Origin: Candidatus Aminicenantota bacterium
GTDB lineage: Bacteria > Acidobacteriota > Aminicenantia > Aminicenantales > Saccharicenantaceae
DNA length: 64,000 nucleotides
Assembly (NCBI GenBank): GCA_014360005.1
Contig: JACIYI010000004.1
Location: forward strand, 1 to 64,000
Direction: 5' to 3'
Shown: positions 55,104 to 64,000 of the stretch, piece after piece
How positions within the stretch are numbered: position 1 is the first letter of the stretch
Layout of the letters: every line of letters begins with the position of its first letter
The notes under the pieces: generated by a model
Seen by the model: only the letters and a program-made list of their open reading frames with translations
Told to the model about the DNA's origin: nothing
The model's database searches: none
Program-made: the position numbers and the translations under genes

Positions 55104-56816
55104 ATGAAAAAGAGACTCCTCTGGATTTTATTGATTCTGTTCTTCTTTATTTTAATCGTGGCTCTGAGTCTCTCCTATTTTTTCTACAAACTCGGACCGA
55201 AAGAAGCGGCTGTCGCCAGCAATTCCTACCTGGAAATAAAGCTGGAGGGACGCCTCGATGACTATACGCCGTCCCTGCCTTTTTTTGAATTCTTCCCGGT
55301 CAGGACTGTCTCCCTCTATGACACCTGGATGAACCTGAGGAAAGCCGCCCGGGATTCCAGGATAAAAGCCGTGGTCATAAAATTCGGGCTGCTAGATTCT
55401 GACTGGGCCAAGATGGAAGAACTGCGTCAGGCAGTTCTAGAGTTCAGGCAATCGGGCAAACCAGTCCTGGCCTATTTTGAAGAATTGCCCGAGGCCGACA
55501 AAGAATATTACCTGGCCAGCGCCTGCGACCGGATTATCCTTCACCCCCTGGGCTGGCTGGGAGTCAACGGCCTGGCCGCTTATATTCCCTTTTTTAAAGG
55601 AACGTTAGACCGGCTGGGCATAAAAGCTGAATTCGAACATATTGAAGAATACAAGACCGCCTACAACCAGTTCACTGAGACCGGTTTCACCCCGGCTCAC
55701 CGCGAGATGATGCAGTCAATATATGAAGACATATTCAACCATTATTTGAGAGAAATAGCTGTGGCCCGGAAGAAAACTCCAGAGGAGATGAAGCAACTCA
55801 TTGACCGGGGCTACTTCCAGGGTCAGGAAGCAGTGGCCAGTGGCCTGGTCGATGAGCTGGCTTACGAGGACCAGCTTTTCCAGAGAAGTCAACTGGAAAA
55901 ATACCGGGAGCTCACTCGTATCAGCAACGACAAATATGCCAGCGTCAGGCCCGAGAGTTTTGGCCTCAACCTGGGAAAAAAGGTGGCCCTGATATTCGCC
56001 AGCGGTACCATTCTGACCGGGAGCGAGGAACAGATTGCCCTGGGCAGTGAAACCTTCAGCCGGTGGTTGAGAGCAGCCGTCAAAGACCGGTCGATCGAGG
56101 CCATCATCGTTCGGATTGACAGCCCTGGCGGGTCGGCCGTCGGCTCCGACGTTATCTGGCACGAACTGGTTAAAGCCCGGAGCGAAAAACCGGTGGTGAT
56201 TTCCATGTCCGGACTGGCCGGTTCGGGCGGCTACTGGATGGCCCTCGGCGGTCATAAAATCATCGCCCAGCCCCAGACCCTGACTGGCTCCATCGGGGTC
56301 ATCGCCGGCAAGTTCAGCCTGGAAGGTCTGATGGAAAAACTGGGCATTACGACCGACCACCTGGTCATCGGAAAAAGGGCCGATGCTTTTTCTTTCTACC
56401 GCGACTTCAGCCCGGAAGAAAAGAAGATACTCAGGGAAGAAATCGGCTACATTTATGAACAGTTTGTAGAGCGGGTAGCCTCCGCCCGAAACCTGCCCCG
56501 GGAAGAGGTGGAACGTCTCGGCCGGGGCCGGGTCTGGACCGGTCGCCAGGCCAGGGAGTTAAAGCTGGTGGACGAGCTGGGCGGCCTGCCCCGAGCCGTG
56601 GAGCTGGCCCGGGAGCTGGCCGGGCTGCCACCCGAAACCGAAATCAAGCTGGTGGTCTGGCCGGCCAGGCGTAGTCTGTGGGACATCATTCTGGGAAGAA
56701 AAACCGAGCTCAGCCAGGCCCGACAGACTATGGAACTGCTGGCTGGTTACCGGAAGATGATCGACATTTTTTCCCGGGCCCGAGTCTGGTCACTGATGCC
56801 TTTCTGGCTATATTGA
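55104..56816 (+). CDS. sppA: Signal peptide peptidase SppA (protease IV, long form)
   Basis: SppA degrades cleaved signal peptides in the membrane. The 570-residue protein has an N-terminal membrane anchor (about 5-27) and the tandem S49 domains of the 67-kDa type. The first domain supplies the general base K184 (EEYKTAYN); the second has the nucleophile S374 in GLAGSGGYW, after DSPGGSAVGSD. Both catalytic residues are present. GGAGG precedes the ATG. The next gene converges from 29 bp away. Confidence 0.94.
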   Translation: MKKRLLWILLILFFFILIVALSLSYFFYKLGPKEAAVASNSYLEIKLEGRLDDYTPSLPFFEFFPVRTVSLYDTWMNLRKAARDSRIKAVVIKFGLLDSDWAKMEELRQAVLEFRQSGKPVLAYFEELPEADKEYYLASACDRIILHPLGWLGVNGLAAYIPFFKGTLDRLGIKAEFEHIEEYKTAYNQFTETGFTPAHREMMQSIYEDIFNHYLREIAVARKKTPEEMKQLIDRGYFQGQEAVASGLVDELAYEDQLFQRSQLEKYRELTRISNDKYASVRPESFGLNLGKKVALIFASGTILTGSEEQIALGSETFSRWLRAAVKDRSIEAIIVRIDSPGGSAVGSDVIWHELVKARSEKPVVISMSGLAGSGGYWMALGGHKIIAQPQTLTGSIGVIAGKFSLEGLMEKLGITTDHLVIGKRADAFSFYRDFSPEEKKILREEIGYIYEQFVERVASARNLPREEVERLGRGRVWTGRQARELKLVDELGGLPRAVELARELAGLPPETEIKLVVWPARRSLWDIILGRKTELSQARQTMELLAGYRKMIDIFSRARVWSLMPFWLY

Positions 56817-56844
56817 ATTAAATAGCGGGAAGCTGAATTCTGGC

Positions 56845-57156
56845 CTATTTCTTTTCCCTGACGATGACTTTTTCCTCTGGTTTCATCAACCATAGCTTTT
56901 CCCGGGCTTCTTTCTCCAGGGCAGTAGGATTGCTCTCCAGTTCTCTAATTTCGGCTTCCAGTTTTTCCTTCTGGGCCGTCAACTGCTGCACCTGGACCTG
57001 AAGCTCCTGGTGTCTTTTTTTCGCTTTCTGGATGTCCAGAAAGCCCTTTTTGCCGAAAAAAGTGGTGACCAGGGTGGCCAGCAAAAAGACAGCCAACAGC
57101 AGGTAAAGAAATTTTTTGCGGGTGGAAAGCTGTTTGTCCGTCCTGGTTTTTTTCAT
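56845..57156 (-). CDS. ftsB: Septum formation initiator FtsB/DivIC
   Basis: A 103-residue bitopic division protein: basic cytoplasmic end, membrane helix at about residues 15-35, then a periplasmic coiled coil (about 40-75) and the family end NPTALEKEAREKLWLMKPEE with the conserved E-K-x-A-R-E pattern. It should pair with the FtsL encoded in the dcw cluster. ATG at 57156 overlaps the upstream stop by one base (TGATG); the GTG directly before it (57159) is also possible. Coupled to the phosphoglucomutase gene. Confidence 0.88.
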   Translation of the reverse strand: MKKTRTDKQLSTRKKFLYLLLAVFLLATLVTTFFGKKGFLDIQKAKKRHQELQVQVQQLTAQKEKLEAEIRELESNPTALEKEAREKLWLMKPEEKVIVREKK

Positions 57157-58553
57157 CACAGCAGCTCCAGCCCGGCCCGGAGCAGAGCCCGGGCCTCCTT
57201 CTCGCTCTCGGCCTCGGCATAACAGCGGATCAGGGGCTCGGTACCAGAAAACCTGAGAATCAGCCAGCGGTCGCCATTAAAGTCCAGTTTCAGACCATCC
57301 ATTGTTTCCACCGACTGCACCAGTCTTTTGCCCAGCCGGTCGGGCGGATTCTTAATCAGCTCCTGCAGTTTCAGGGCTTTTTCCGGGGTCAATTTAATAT
57401 TCTCCTGCGCTCCGACCATCAGTCCGTATTTATTGAAAAGCTGCTGTAACAGCTGTGACAGGCTCAAACCGCAGACGGCCACCATTTCCGCCACCAGCAG
57501 TCCGGCAAAGATCCCGTCCTTCTCCGGCAGGTGGTTTTTAACCGCCAGACAAGCGCTCTCCTCTCCACCAAAGATGATCTTGTTCTGGAGAAAGAGGTCG
57601 GCCATGTACTTGAAGCCAACTGGCGTTCGATAGAGTGGAACATCATAATGACGGGCAATGCGGTCGATGAGGTGGGTAGTGGTAACCGACCTGGCCACCC
57701 CTCCCCGCCAGCCCTTAACCGCCAGCAGGTACTCCAGTATCAGAGCCAGGACATAATTGGGGATAACAATCCTGCCCTTTTCGTTCACCAGCCCGAACCG
57801 GTCACCGTCAGCATCGGTGGCCAGTCCCAGGGCGCAGTTTTTTTCCCTGACCAGTTTCCTCAGCCCGGCCAGATTGCTCTCAGTGCAGGAAGGAGAAATC
57901 CCGCCGAAATAGGGATCGATATAGCCATGAATCACTTCGATCGGGATGCTGTTCTCTTCCAGGATTTCATCCAGATATTCCCGGCTGGCGCCGAACAGTA
58001 GGTCGATGCCGATTTTGATTTCAGCTTTCCTGATGGCTTCAAAATCTATTTTCTTCTGCAGGAACCCGAGGTAGTCCTTTTGCAGGTCAAGGCGGTGGAT
58101 AAAGGCCCGGTCGGGGTAGTAATGAGGAGCCACCATTTCCGGGGTCACTTTTTCCACTTCCCTTTCTATCTGGGCAGTTACTTCCGGCAGGGCCGGGGCG
58201 CCGCTGGCCACGTTGAATTTCAGACCGTTAAATTCCGGGGGGTTGAAAGAAGCGGTGAAATTTATCCCGCCCGAATGCCGGCCGATGATTATCTGGTAGG
58301 CCAGAGCCTGGGACGGACAATCCCGGTCAGCCAGGTAAACCTGGATTCTGTTCCGGGAAAGAAGAGCAGCCGCTTCTTCGGCAAACCTTTCTGACAGAAA
58401 GCGGGTATCATAGCCAACGACCAGGGACAGTTCCTGATCGGGATATTGCTGTCGGAGGTAGTTGGCAATGGCCTGGACCACCCGGCGGACGTTGGAGAAG
58501 GTGAATTCTTCTCCCATCACCGCTCGCCAGCCAGAAGTGCCAAATCTGATCAT
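57156..58553 (-). CDS. Phosphoglucomutase/phosphomannomutase family protein
   Basis: A 465-residue alpha-D-phosphohexomutase interconverting hexose 1- and 6-phosphates. The four family regions are present: the phosphoserine loop at 100-105, the metal loop DADGDR (ATDADGDRFG), the sugar-binding GGEES and the phosphate-binding RFSGTEP. The phosphoserine loop reads TASFNP instead of TASHNP: Ser102 is kept but the neighbouring His, thought to act in catalysis, is Phe103. Glucose versus mannose preference cannot be told. It is followed directly by ftsB. Confidence 0.9.
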   Translation of the reverse strand: MIRFGTSGWRAVMGEEFTFSNVRRVVQAIANYLRQQYPDQELSLVVGYDTRFLSERFAEEAAALLSRNRIQVYLADRDCPSQALAYQIIIGRHSGGINFTASFNPPEFNGLKFNVASGAPALPEVTAQIEREVEKVTPEMVAPHYYPDRAFIHRLDLQKDYLGFLQKKIDFEAIRKAEIKIGIDLLFGASREYLDEILEENSIPIEVIHGYIDPYFGGISPSCTESNLAGLRKLVREKNCALGLATDADGDRFGLVNEKGRIVIPNYVLALILEYLLAVKGWRGGVARSVTTTHLIDRIARHYDVPLYRTPVGFKYMADLFLQNKIIFGGEESACLAVKNHLPEKDGIFAGLLVAEMVAVCGLSLSQLLQQLFNKYGLMVGAQENIKLTPEKALKLQELIKNPPDRLGKRLVQSVETMDGLKLDFNGDRWLILRFSGTEPLIRCYAEAESEKEARALLRAGLELL

Positions 58554-58681
58554 CAGCCTGCTTTTTTACCTTTGTATAAAATGAAATTATCATAAGAAAC
58601 AACTTATTTCAATAAAACCGGCAGGCTTGCCCCCGTCTGGTTGACTGGGCCGGTTGAATGTCTTAATCTTGGAATGACCCG

Positions 58682-61126
58682 ATGCCGGAAAAATCAAGAC
58701 TTTTGATAGGAATTTCTCTGGTCTCGGCCACTATCCTGGCCCTGGAGCTCATCCTGACCAGGTATTTTTCCATAACCCAGGGTTACCACTATGCTTTCCT
58801 GGTGGTCAGCATCGCTTTCCTGGGTTTCGGAGCCGGGGCCATCTTCCTGTTTTCGGCTGCGGTTAAGAAATACCTGAAGTGGGATTACTCGCTGTCCGGT
58901 CTGGCCCTGGCTCTCTGTCTTTTCATTCTCTTAAGTTTCTTCCTGGTCAACAGGCTGCCATTTAACCCGGTAGAACTGCTCTGGAACCAGAAAAAACTGG
59001 CCATCATGCCTCTTCATTTTCTGATTCTCAGCCTGCCCTTTCTGTTGGGGGGATTGATTATTTCCCTGGCTCTGACCAGGCTGGCCGGGCTGGCCCACCA
59101 GGTTTACTTTGCCGACCTGCTCGGAGCTGCGGCCGGAATAATTTTCTCCGGTCTGAGTTTCCGGCTGGCCGGCGACCGGGGAGCGGTGCGGTTGCTGGTC
59201 GGTCTGGCCCTGGGCGCCGGCTGGCTGTTTGTCCGCAGGCCCGGAAGGGGACGGACTTCAAAATTAATTTTAACTCTGCTCAGCGGGTTGATACTGGCCC
59301 TGGCTTTCCTTCCCGGCGAGCGCCTTTCCTTTCGCATCTCTGAATACAAGCCCTTGCCATTTTACCTGAAACAGAAGGACGCAGCTCTCACCAGAACCCT
59401 GTGGGACGAAAAATTGCGCCTAGACCTGTTTGAATCACCGGCCGTCCGTTATGCTCCTGGCCTGAGTCTACTATTCTCCGGAGCCCTTCCTCCCCAGAGC
59501 GGGTTGTCGCTCGAGGCGGAAAGAATCTATGCCCTGACCAGATATTCTGGCCGGCCCGGTGACCCGGACTTCCTGGATTACCTGCCGCTGAGTCCGGCCT
59601 TTGAATTCAACCGGGGTGGAAAGATCCTTCTCCTGAAACCTGGCGGCGACCTGGAATTATGGCTGAGCCTGCGGGCCTCTCCCTCGGCCGTGACCGTTTT
59701 CGAAGAAAGCAACCTGCTCCGCAAAATACATGAAGAACGCCTCCAGGACCTGGTTGGTTCCCCCGCCGCAGCCACCGCGGTTAATTTCAAAACCATCGAG
59801 GCCAGGTCTGGCTTGAGCCGGGAGAAGCAGTCAGGAAATAAATTCGACCTGGTGGTTTACCCGCTGCCGGACCTGCCCGGGAGCTTCAGCACTGGCTTTT
59901 ACGGGCCAGGGGAAGATTATCTGCACACGGTCGAGGCCGCCGACACCGTCCTGGATTTGCTCAGTCCCGACGGCCTGGCCGTGTCCCTGTTTTATTTTCT
60001 CCCGCCACCACGGCAGGAACTCCGCTTCCTGGCCCTCTGGATAGAGACGCTGGAAAGGCACGGCTTGAACCCGGCCCGGCATCTGTTGATTATGCGAACT
60101 GTAGAAACAATCACTTTTTTTATAAAAAAACAGGAGTTTTCCCGGGAGGAAATCAATCGCTGGCAGGAGCTGGCCGCCGGGCGTTTTTACGACCTCCTGG
60201 TCCCGGGTCGGGAAGCCGGGACCGACCTGCCCTCGGTCATCCAGGCTGATGGCTTTGGCTGGGAGGAACTGATCACAAACCTTTTCCAGCCGGAAAAACG
60301 GGAGGCTATTTACGATAATTATCTTTTTGACCTAAGGCCCCCCAGCGACGACCGACCTTTTTTTTATGATTTCCTGAAATGGTCCCGCCAGGCCGAAATC
60401 AACAGGCTGTTCGGCCAGAAAATCTACCCGCTCTTTCTGAGTAAATACCTGTTAGTTTTTCTCCTGGTCCAGTCGCTGGTCATCGGCCTGTTCCTTATCA
60501 TCCTGCCCCTGCTGCAAGCCGGGCGACGACAGCTTACTTCTGTCTCCCGGAAATTTTTAATCTTTGGTTATTTCGCCAGCCTGGGAGCTGGCTACATGCT
60601 GGTGGAAATCACGCTGTTTCATAAGTTCATCCTGCTGCTGGGTCACCCCACCTATTCCCTGAGTGCGGTTCTCTTTTTTCTCCTGGGGGCTTCTGGTGCC
60701 GGCAGCCTCAGCCTGGCCGCCCTGCGAAAAAAAATCGGCCCATCCGGGTTGGTTTTCTGGCCGCTGCTCTGCTGCCTGGCAGTCGGGCTGGAAATAGGGG
60801 TCATTTCCCTGACCAGCGGGCTCTTCCTGAGCGCCGGACTTCCAGGGAGGCTCGGGCTGAGCTTCGGGCTGATTTTCCCGCTGGGTTTCTGCCTGGGAAT
60901 CCCCTTCCCGGCCGGGCTCAACTACTTCCAGTCTAAGGCCAGGATGATTACGCCTTTTGCTTTTGCTGCCAATGCCTTTTTCAGCTTGTTGGCCTCAGTC
61001 TGGGGCCTGGTCCAGGCCAGGCTCTGGGGTTATCGCTCGGTATTCTGGCTGGCCGCAGTTTTTTATCTCTTATCTTTTTTCTTTTTCTATCTCGCCCACC
61101 ATCGGAACAAAACGCACGTCGAGTAG
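58682..61126 (+). CDS. Spermidine-synthase-like multi-pass membrane protein
   Basis: An 814-residue protein with about 6-7 membrane helices at the N-terminus (1-215), a soluble middle (about 220-575) related in layout to the spermine/spermidine synthase Rossmann fold, and about six more helices at the C-terminus (580-805). The soluble part has [13 protein letters not shown] and [19 protein letters not shown], the shape of the late strands of a SAM-type fold, but the glycine-rich nucleotide loop is poorly conserved ([13 protein letters not shown]). Such fused proteins are common in Acidobacteriota-like genomes and have no proven function; polyamine synthesis is doubtful. The 3' end overlaps the convergent pcm by 57 bp. 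Confidence 0.8.
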   Translation: MPEKSRLLIGISLVSATILALELILTRYFSITQGYHYAFLVVSIAFLGFGAGAIFLFSAAVKKYLKWDYSLSGLALALCLFILLSFFLVNRLPFNPVELLWNQKKLAIMPLHFLILSLPFLLGGLIISLALTRLAGLAHQVYFADLLGAAAGIIFSGLSFRLAGDRGAVRLLVGLALGAGWLFVRRPGRGRTSKLILTLLSGLILALAFLPGERLSFRISEYKPLPFYLKQKDAALTRTLWDEKLRLDLFESPAVRYAPGLSLLFSGALPPQSGLSLEAERIYALTRYSGRPGDPDFLDYLPLSPAFEFNRGGKILLLKPGGDLELWLSLRASPSAVTVFEESNLLRKIHEERLQDLVGSPAAATAVNFKTIEARSGLSREKQSGNKFDLVVYPLPDLPGSFSTGFYGPGEDYLHTVEAADTVLDLLSPDGLAVSLFYFLPPPRQELRFLALWIETLERHGLNPARHLLIMRTVETITFFIKKQEFSREEINRWQELAAGRFYDLLVPGREAGTDLPSVIQADGFGWEELITNLFQPEKREAIYDNYLFDLRPPSDDRPFFYDFLKWSRQAEINRLFGQKIYPLFLSKYLLVFLLVQSLVIGLFLIILPLLQAGRRQLTSVSRKFLIFGYFASLGAGYMLVEITLFHKFILLLGHPTYSLSAVLFFLLGASGAGSLSLAALRKKIGPSGLVFWPLLCCLAVGLEIGVISLTSGLFLSAGLPGRLGLSFGLIFPLGFCLGIPFPAGLNYFQSKARMITPFAFAANAFFSLLASVWGLVQARLWGYRSVFWLAAVFYLLSFFFFYLAHHRNKTHVE

Positions 61127-61801
61127 TTGCTTGATAACCGGCTGGCCCCCGGTTTTCTTGACCAGGGTTAAAGTCTGGAAGAAGACGGTGCTGCCGACCG
61201 GGATGACCAGGCGCCCGCCTTCTTTTAATTGCTGGAAAAGAGGGGACGGGATATGGTTGGCGGCACAGGTCACCAGGATGGCATCAAAAGGAGCCTCCTC
61301 CGGCCAGCCGAAATAACCGTCAGCCCAGCGGACCTTGATGTTCTTGTAATCGAGCGACTGCAGCAATCGGGCCGCCCTGGCTGCCAGCGTCTCTCTTATT
61401 TCAATCGAAAAGACCTGGTCGGCCAGCCGGCTGAGAACGGCCGCCTGGTAACCCGACCCGGTGCCTATTTCCAGCACCTTGTCCCCTGGTTTTATCTCAG
61501 CCACCGCGGTCATCAGGGCTACAATATAAGGCTGAGAAATGGTCTGGCCTTCACCGATGGGCAGAGGATAATCTTCATAAGCTTCCCGACGGTAGGGCTC
61601 CGGCACAAAAAGGTGCCGGGGGACGGCCAGCATGGCCTGGAGCAAGGGTTCATCCTTGAGGCCACGGGCTCTGATCTGGTATTTAACCATCTGCTCCCTT
61701 TTTTTCTGGAAAAATGAATCCTGCTTCTGGTCCTGCCCCCGCAGCCCGGAAAGACAGAGTAAAACCATAACGGTCAGCCCGAGAAATCGCCTGAAATTCA
61801 T
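61070..61801 (-). CDS. pcm: Exported protein-L-isoaspartate O-methyltransferase
   Basis: It methylates L-isoaspartyl residues so damaged proteins can be repaired. The 243-residue protein has the PCMT motifs: [24 protein letters not shown], the SAM-binding [18 protein letters not shown] and GGRLVIPVG. An N-terminal signal peptide ([18 protein letters not shown]) precedes the domain, so this copy should act in the periplasm, where SAM supply is an open question. No Shine-Dalgarno sequence is clear before the ATG. The 3' end overlaps the spermidine-synthase-like gene by 57 bp. Confidence 0.9.
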   Translation of the reverse strand: MNFRRFLGLTVMVLLCLSGLRGQDQKQDSFFQKKREQMVKYQIRARGLKDEPLLQAMLAVPRHLFVPEPYRREAYEDYPLPIGEGQTISQPYIVALMTAVAEIKPGDKVLEIGTGSGYQAAVLSRLADQVFSIEIRETLAARAARLLQSLDYKNIKVRWADGYFGWPEEAPFDAILVTCAANHIPSPLFQQLKEGGRLVIPVGSTVFFQTLTLVKKTGGQPVIKQLLDVRFVPMVGEIEKEKR

Positions 61802-61873
61802 CCCGATTAAATTTTACTGCAGATTTCCCCGAACTGCCAGAGAATAATCTCACCCCTGGCGATTAAAAAAGAA

Positions 61874-61918
61874 CGGTCAAAAATCACCTCTGGATTAGCC
61901 AGAAGCGGTGATTGACCG
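61874..61918. repeat. Long interrupted hairpin upstream of coaD
   Basis: Three stacked stems: CGGTCAA/TTGACCG (61874-61880 with 61912-61918), TCACC/GGTGA (61884-61888 with 61907-61911) and TCTGG/CCAGA (61889-61893 with 61899-61903), with a 5-nt loop ATTAG and one 3-nt bulge on each side. In all 17 base pairs. It lies between the divergent pcm and coaD genes, upstream of the coaD promoter. Not recognised as a known RNA. Confidence 0.55.
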
Positions 61919-61986
61919 CCTGGCCGGCTGGTTTATGCTTTAAGGCAGAAGTGGCCAGGGCTATGTTAACTGAGAGAAAAAAATAT

Positions 61987-62015
61987 TTGACACAAAGATA
62001 TTTTTTTGATAAGTG
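61987..62015 (+). promoter_or_regulatory. Possible promoter of coaD-pilMN
   Basis: A perfect TTGACA (61987-61992) and 17 bp later TAAGTG (62010-62015). The -35 is strong but the -10 poor; the coaD start codon lies only 10 bp beyond, so the transcript would be nearly leaderless. Confidence 0.4.
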
Positions 62016-62025
62016 ATAAACAAGA

Positions 62026-62538
62026 ATGCAAGGAACTGAACTGCCGAGTGGGAAGAAGGCCATCTATCCGGGGTCCTTTGACCCAATTACTAATGGACAT
62101 GTTGATATTATTCAAAGGGGGAAGAAGATTTTCGACAAAATTATTGTAGGGGTGCTGGACAACCCCAAGAAACAGCCCCTCTTTTCTGCGGAGGAACGGG
62201 TGGAACTGATAAGAACGACCTTTGCCGGCGACAGCGCGGTCGAGGTCAAAACCTTCAGCGGCCTGCTGGTGGAGTTTGCCCGCCAGAACCAGGCCGATGC
62301 CGTAATCCGCGGCCTGAGAGCCATTTCCGATTTCGAGTATGAATTCCAGATGGCCTTGATGAACCGCAAGCTGTGGAGCGAAATCGAGACCCTGTTCATG
62401 ATGCCCAGCCTGAAGTATTCGTTTCTCAGCTCCAACCTGGTCAAGGAAGTCTTCCAGCTGGGAGGCTGTGTCAGGGACCTAGTTCCACCGGTGGTGGAAG
62501 AGGCCCTTAAGAATAAATTTATGAATATCAATAAATAA
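62026..62538 (+). CDS. coaD: Phosphopantetheine adenylyltransferase CoaD
   Basis: CoaD makes dephospho-CoA from 4'-phosphopantetheine and ATP, the fourth step of coenzyme A synthesis. The 170-residue protein has the nucleotidyltransferase motif YPGSFDPITNGHVDI, the conserved RGLRAISDFEYEFQMALMNR (in part) and the YSFLSSNLVKEV end that corresponds to the ISSTxxR motif. Ten residues precede the usual start; no Shine-Dalgarno sequence is visible. It is followed after 10 bp by pilM. Confidence 0.95.
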   Translation: MQGTELPSGKKAIYPGSFDPITNGHVDIIQRGKKIFDKIIVGVLDNPKKQPLFSAEERVELIRTTFAGDSAVEVKTFSGLLVEFARQNQADAVIRGLRAISDFEYEFQMALMNRKLWSEIETLFMMPSLKYSFLSSNLVKEVFQLGGCVRDLVPPVVEEALKNKFMNINK

Positions 62539-62548
62539 GGCGGTAAAA

Positions 62549-63625
62549 ATGTTGGGTTTAGCCAAGGAAAAGAGTGTGGTCGGACTCGATATCGGGTCCT
62601 ATTCTGTCAAGGCAGTTGAATTAAAAATCAAAGAGAAGGGAGACTCCACCCAGTACGAAGTCCAGAAGATCGGTTATGAGCCCCTGCCCCATGACGCCAT
62701 AGTGGAAGGAACCATCATTGATTCCACGGCCGTCAGCGAAACCATCAAGCTGTTGTTCGAGAACGCCAAGATTGCCAGCCGGGACGTGACCATTTCCATC
62801 TCCGGGAACTCGGTCATCATCAAGAAAATCTCCCTGCCGGCCATGGACCCGCAGGAGCTGGCCGAGTCCATCATCTGGGAAGCCAAGCACAATATTCCCT
62901 ACAACTATGAAGAGACTAACGTCGATTACCATGTGGTCAAATCCCCGCGAGGGTCCGAGGGCTCGGTGGACATCCTGCTGGTGGCAGCCAAAAAGGACAA
63001 AATCGCCAACTACAGCAATTCTGTCAGCATCGCCCGCAAGAACCTGGTGGCCATTGAGGTTGACATTTTCTCCCTGATCAACGCCTTTGAAATCAACTAC
63101 CCGGAAATCTTCAGAGACAAGACCGTGGCCCTGATCAACATGGGAGCTAACATCACCAACGTCGGCATCGTCGAGCATGGCGTGCCCCAACTCTTCCGGG
63201 ATCTCTCCCTGGGCGGGTACTTCTTCACCGAGAACATCCGCAAGGAATTGAACGTCTCCTTCGAGGAGGCCGAGGCCGCCCTGAAGGGGATCCCGGGTAA
63301 AAACATCAATGCCGACCAGTTTGCCTCGGTCCTGACCATGAACATCCGGGACCTGCTGGATGAAATGGAAAAGACCTTCTCCTTCTACGAAGCCGGAGAA
63401 AAGAGAGAACGCCGGATCGAACAGATCTTCCTGAGCGGCGGCCTGGCCTTGATCCCCAACATGGTCAGCGCCTTCGAACTCAAGTTCCGCATCAAGACCG
63501 AACTGCTAAATCCTTTCAGGTCGCTCAAGTATGACGAGAAAAAATTTGAGTCTATTTATTTTAATGAGATGGCCCCTGTCTTCGGGGTGGCCGTTGGACT
63601 TTCAACGAGAAAGGCAGAGAAATGA
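62549..63625 (+). CDS. pilM: Type IV pilus assembly protein PilM
   Basis: PilM is the actin-like cytoplasmic protein of the pilus alignment complex; it binds the N-terminal tail of PilN. The 358-residue protein has the FtsA-like ATP-binding pattern VVGLDIGSYSVKAVEL, the ISGNSVIIKKISLP segment, ALINMGANITNVGIV and IFLSGGLALIPN. AAGGCGG precedes the ATG. pilN follows after 3 bp; pilO, pilP and pilQ presumably lie beyond the window. Confidence 0.95.
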   Translation: MLGLAKEKSVVGLDIGSYSVKAVELKIKEKGDSTQYEVQKIGYEPLPHDAIVEGTIIDSTAVSETIKLLFENAKIASRDVTISISGNSVIIKKISLPAMDPQELAESIIWEAKHNIPYNYEETNVDYHVVKSPRGSEGSVDILLVAAKKDKIANYSNSVSIARKNLVAIEVDIFSLINAFEINYPEIFRDKTVALINMGANITNVGIVEHGVPQLFRDLSLGGYFFTENIRKELNVSFEEAEAALKGIPGKNINADQFASVLTMNIRDLLDEMEKTFSFYEAGEKRERRIEQIFLSGGLALIPNMVSAFELKFRIKTELLNPFRSLKYDEKKFESIYFNEMAPVFGVAVGLSTRKAEK

Positions 63626-63628
63626 GCC

Positions 63629-64000
63629 ATGATCAGGATTAATTTATTAAAACCGGAAGCCAAGGAAACCAGGGAACCTGTCCAGCCAGGTGCACCCAGA
63701 GTCGCGAAAGAAAGAAAAAGAGCCAGTCTCGGCACCATTATCTTTCTGCTGCTGCTGGTCAGTCTGGCCGGCTACTACTTTTACCAGCACTGGCAGATAC
63801 AGAAGGAAAAACAGCTGATCGCCCAGGCCCAGCAGGAAAAGAACCAGTTGCAGTACGTGGTGGCCAAGCTGGAAGAGGTTAAACTCCAGAAAGCCAACCT
63901 GGAAATGAAAATCAACCTGATCCGACAGCTGAAGGCCAACCAGGATATCGCCGTCAGGATAATGGATGAAATCAACCGTCGCCTGCCCGATTATGTCTGG
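63629..64000 (+). CDS. pilN: Type IV pilus assembly protein PilN (partial)
   Basis: The frame from ATG 63629 is open to the window end (124 codons seen). It begins with the conserved MIRINLLKPE, which is the PilM-binding N-terminal motif INLLP in slightly changed form, followed by a basic stretch, one membrane helix (about residues 37-54) and a periplasmic coiled coil (about 58-115). It starts 3 bp after pilM. The C-terminal part is missing only because the window ends. Confidence 0.9.
   Translation, partial: MIRINLLKPEAKETREPVQPGAPRVAKERKRASLGTIIFLLLLVSLAGYYFYQHWQIQKEKQLIAQAQQEKNQLQYVVAKLEEVKLQKANLEMKINLIRQLKANQDIAVRIMDEINRRLPDYVW

Overview
The window is a gene-dense, moderately GC-rich bacterial chromosome segment with no phage, insertion sequence, integrase or CRISPR signal. 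The cell it describes is Gram-negative in build: it has a predicted outer-membrane beta-barrel, exported cyclophilin and isoaspartyl methyltransferase, a lipoprotein, a type IV pilus locus (pilM, pilN) and an MglA-type polarity GTPase. MurE carries the DNPR motif of meso-DAP-adding enzymes. An archaeal-type fructose-bisphosphate aldolase/phosphatase and a pair of secreted M28 peptidases suggest a deep-branching, possibly peptide-using lineage. My best guess is a relative of Acidobacteriota/Aminicenantota; this is inference, since no rRNA or marker comparison could be made.

Layout. 1-5.4 kb (+): larB, then dnaG-rpoD behind a clear promoter, a CAT-anticodon tRNA with its own promoter, and a coiled-coil zinc-ribbon protein. 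5.4-12.2 kb (-): gyrB-gyrA and an acyl-CoA synthetase; gyrB has a strong promoter and an inverted repeat in its leader. 12.6-21.6 kb: a DRG-like TGS GTPase, two paralogous exported M28 peptidases on opposite strands, a beta-barrel protein, a cyclophilin, and psd-pssA-M23 for phosphatidylethanolamine synthesis and wall hydrolysis. 22-24 kb: fructose-bisphosphate aldolase/phosphatase and a Nudix protein. 24-39.7 kb: a complete, tightly overlapping division and cell wall (dcw) cluster, mraZ-rsmH-ftsL-ftsI-murE-murF-mraY-murD-ftsW-murG-murC-ftsQ-ftsA-ftsZ, with hutI attached to its end. It starts with a consensus promoter and three exact 10-bp MraZ-type repeats that run into the mraZ start codon. 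murB and ddl are absent from the cluster.

41-49 kb: an APC permease with a possible decayed fragment behind it, comM, an MglA-like GTPase with a long tail, a LOG-like protein, truA, and an isocitrate/isopropylmalate dehydrogenase-tsaB-rimI group. 49.3-52.4 kb (-): the most unusual locus. It holds an ECF sigma factor, a zinc anti-sigma factor and three different exported proteins that all end in the same small domain, closed by a strong terminator. I infer an envelope-stress system built around that domain. 52.6-61.8 kb: an RRM protein, a large secreted protein of unknown function, sppA, phosphoglucomutase-ftsB, a spermidine-synthase-like membrane protein and an exported isoaspartyl methyltransferase. 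61.8-64 kb: an elaborate hairpin, coaD, pilM and a pilN cut by the window end.

The housekeeping promoters I can read agree well with one another: TTGAC(T/A), a 17-18 bp spacer and a TATAAT-like hexamer, as expected for the RpoD encoded here.
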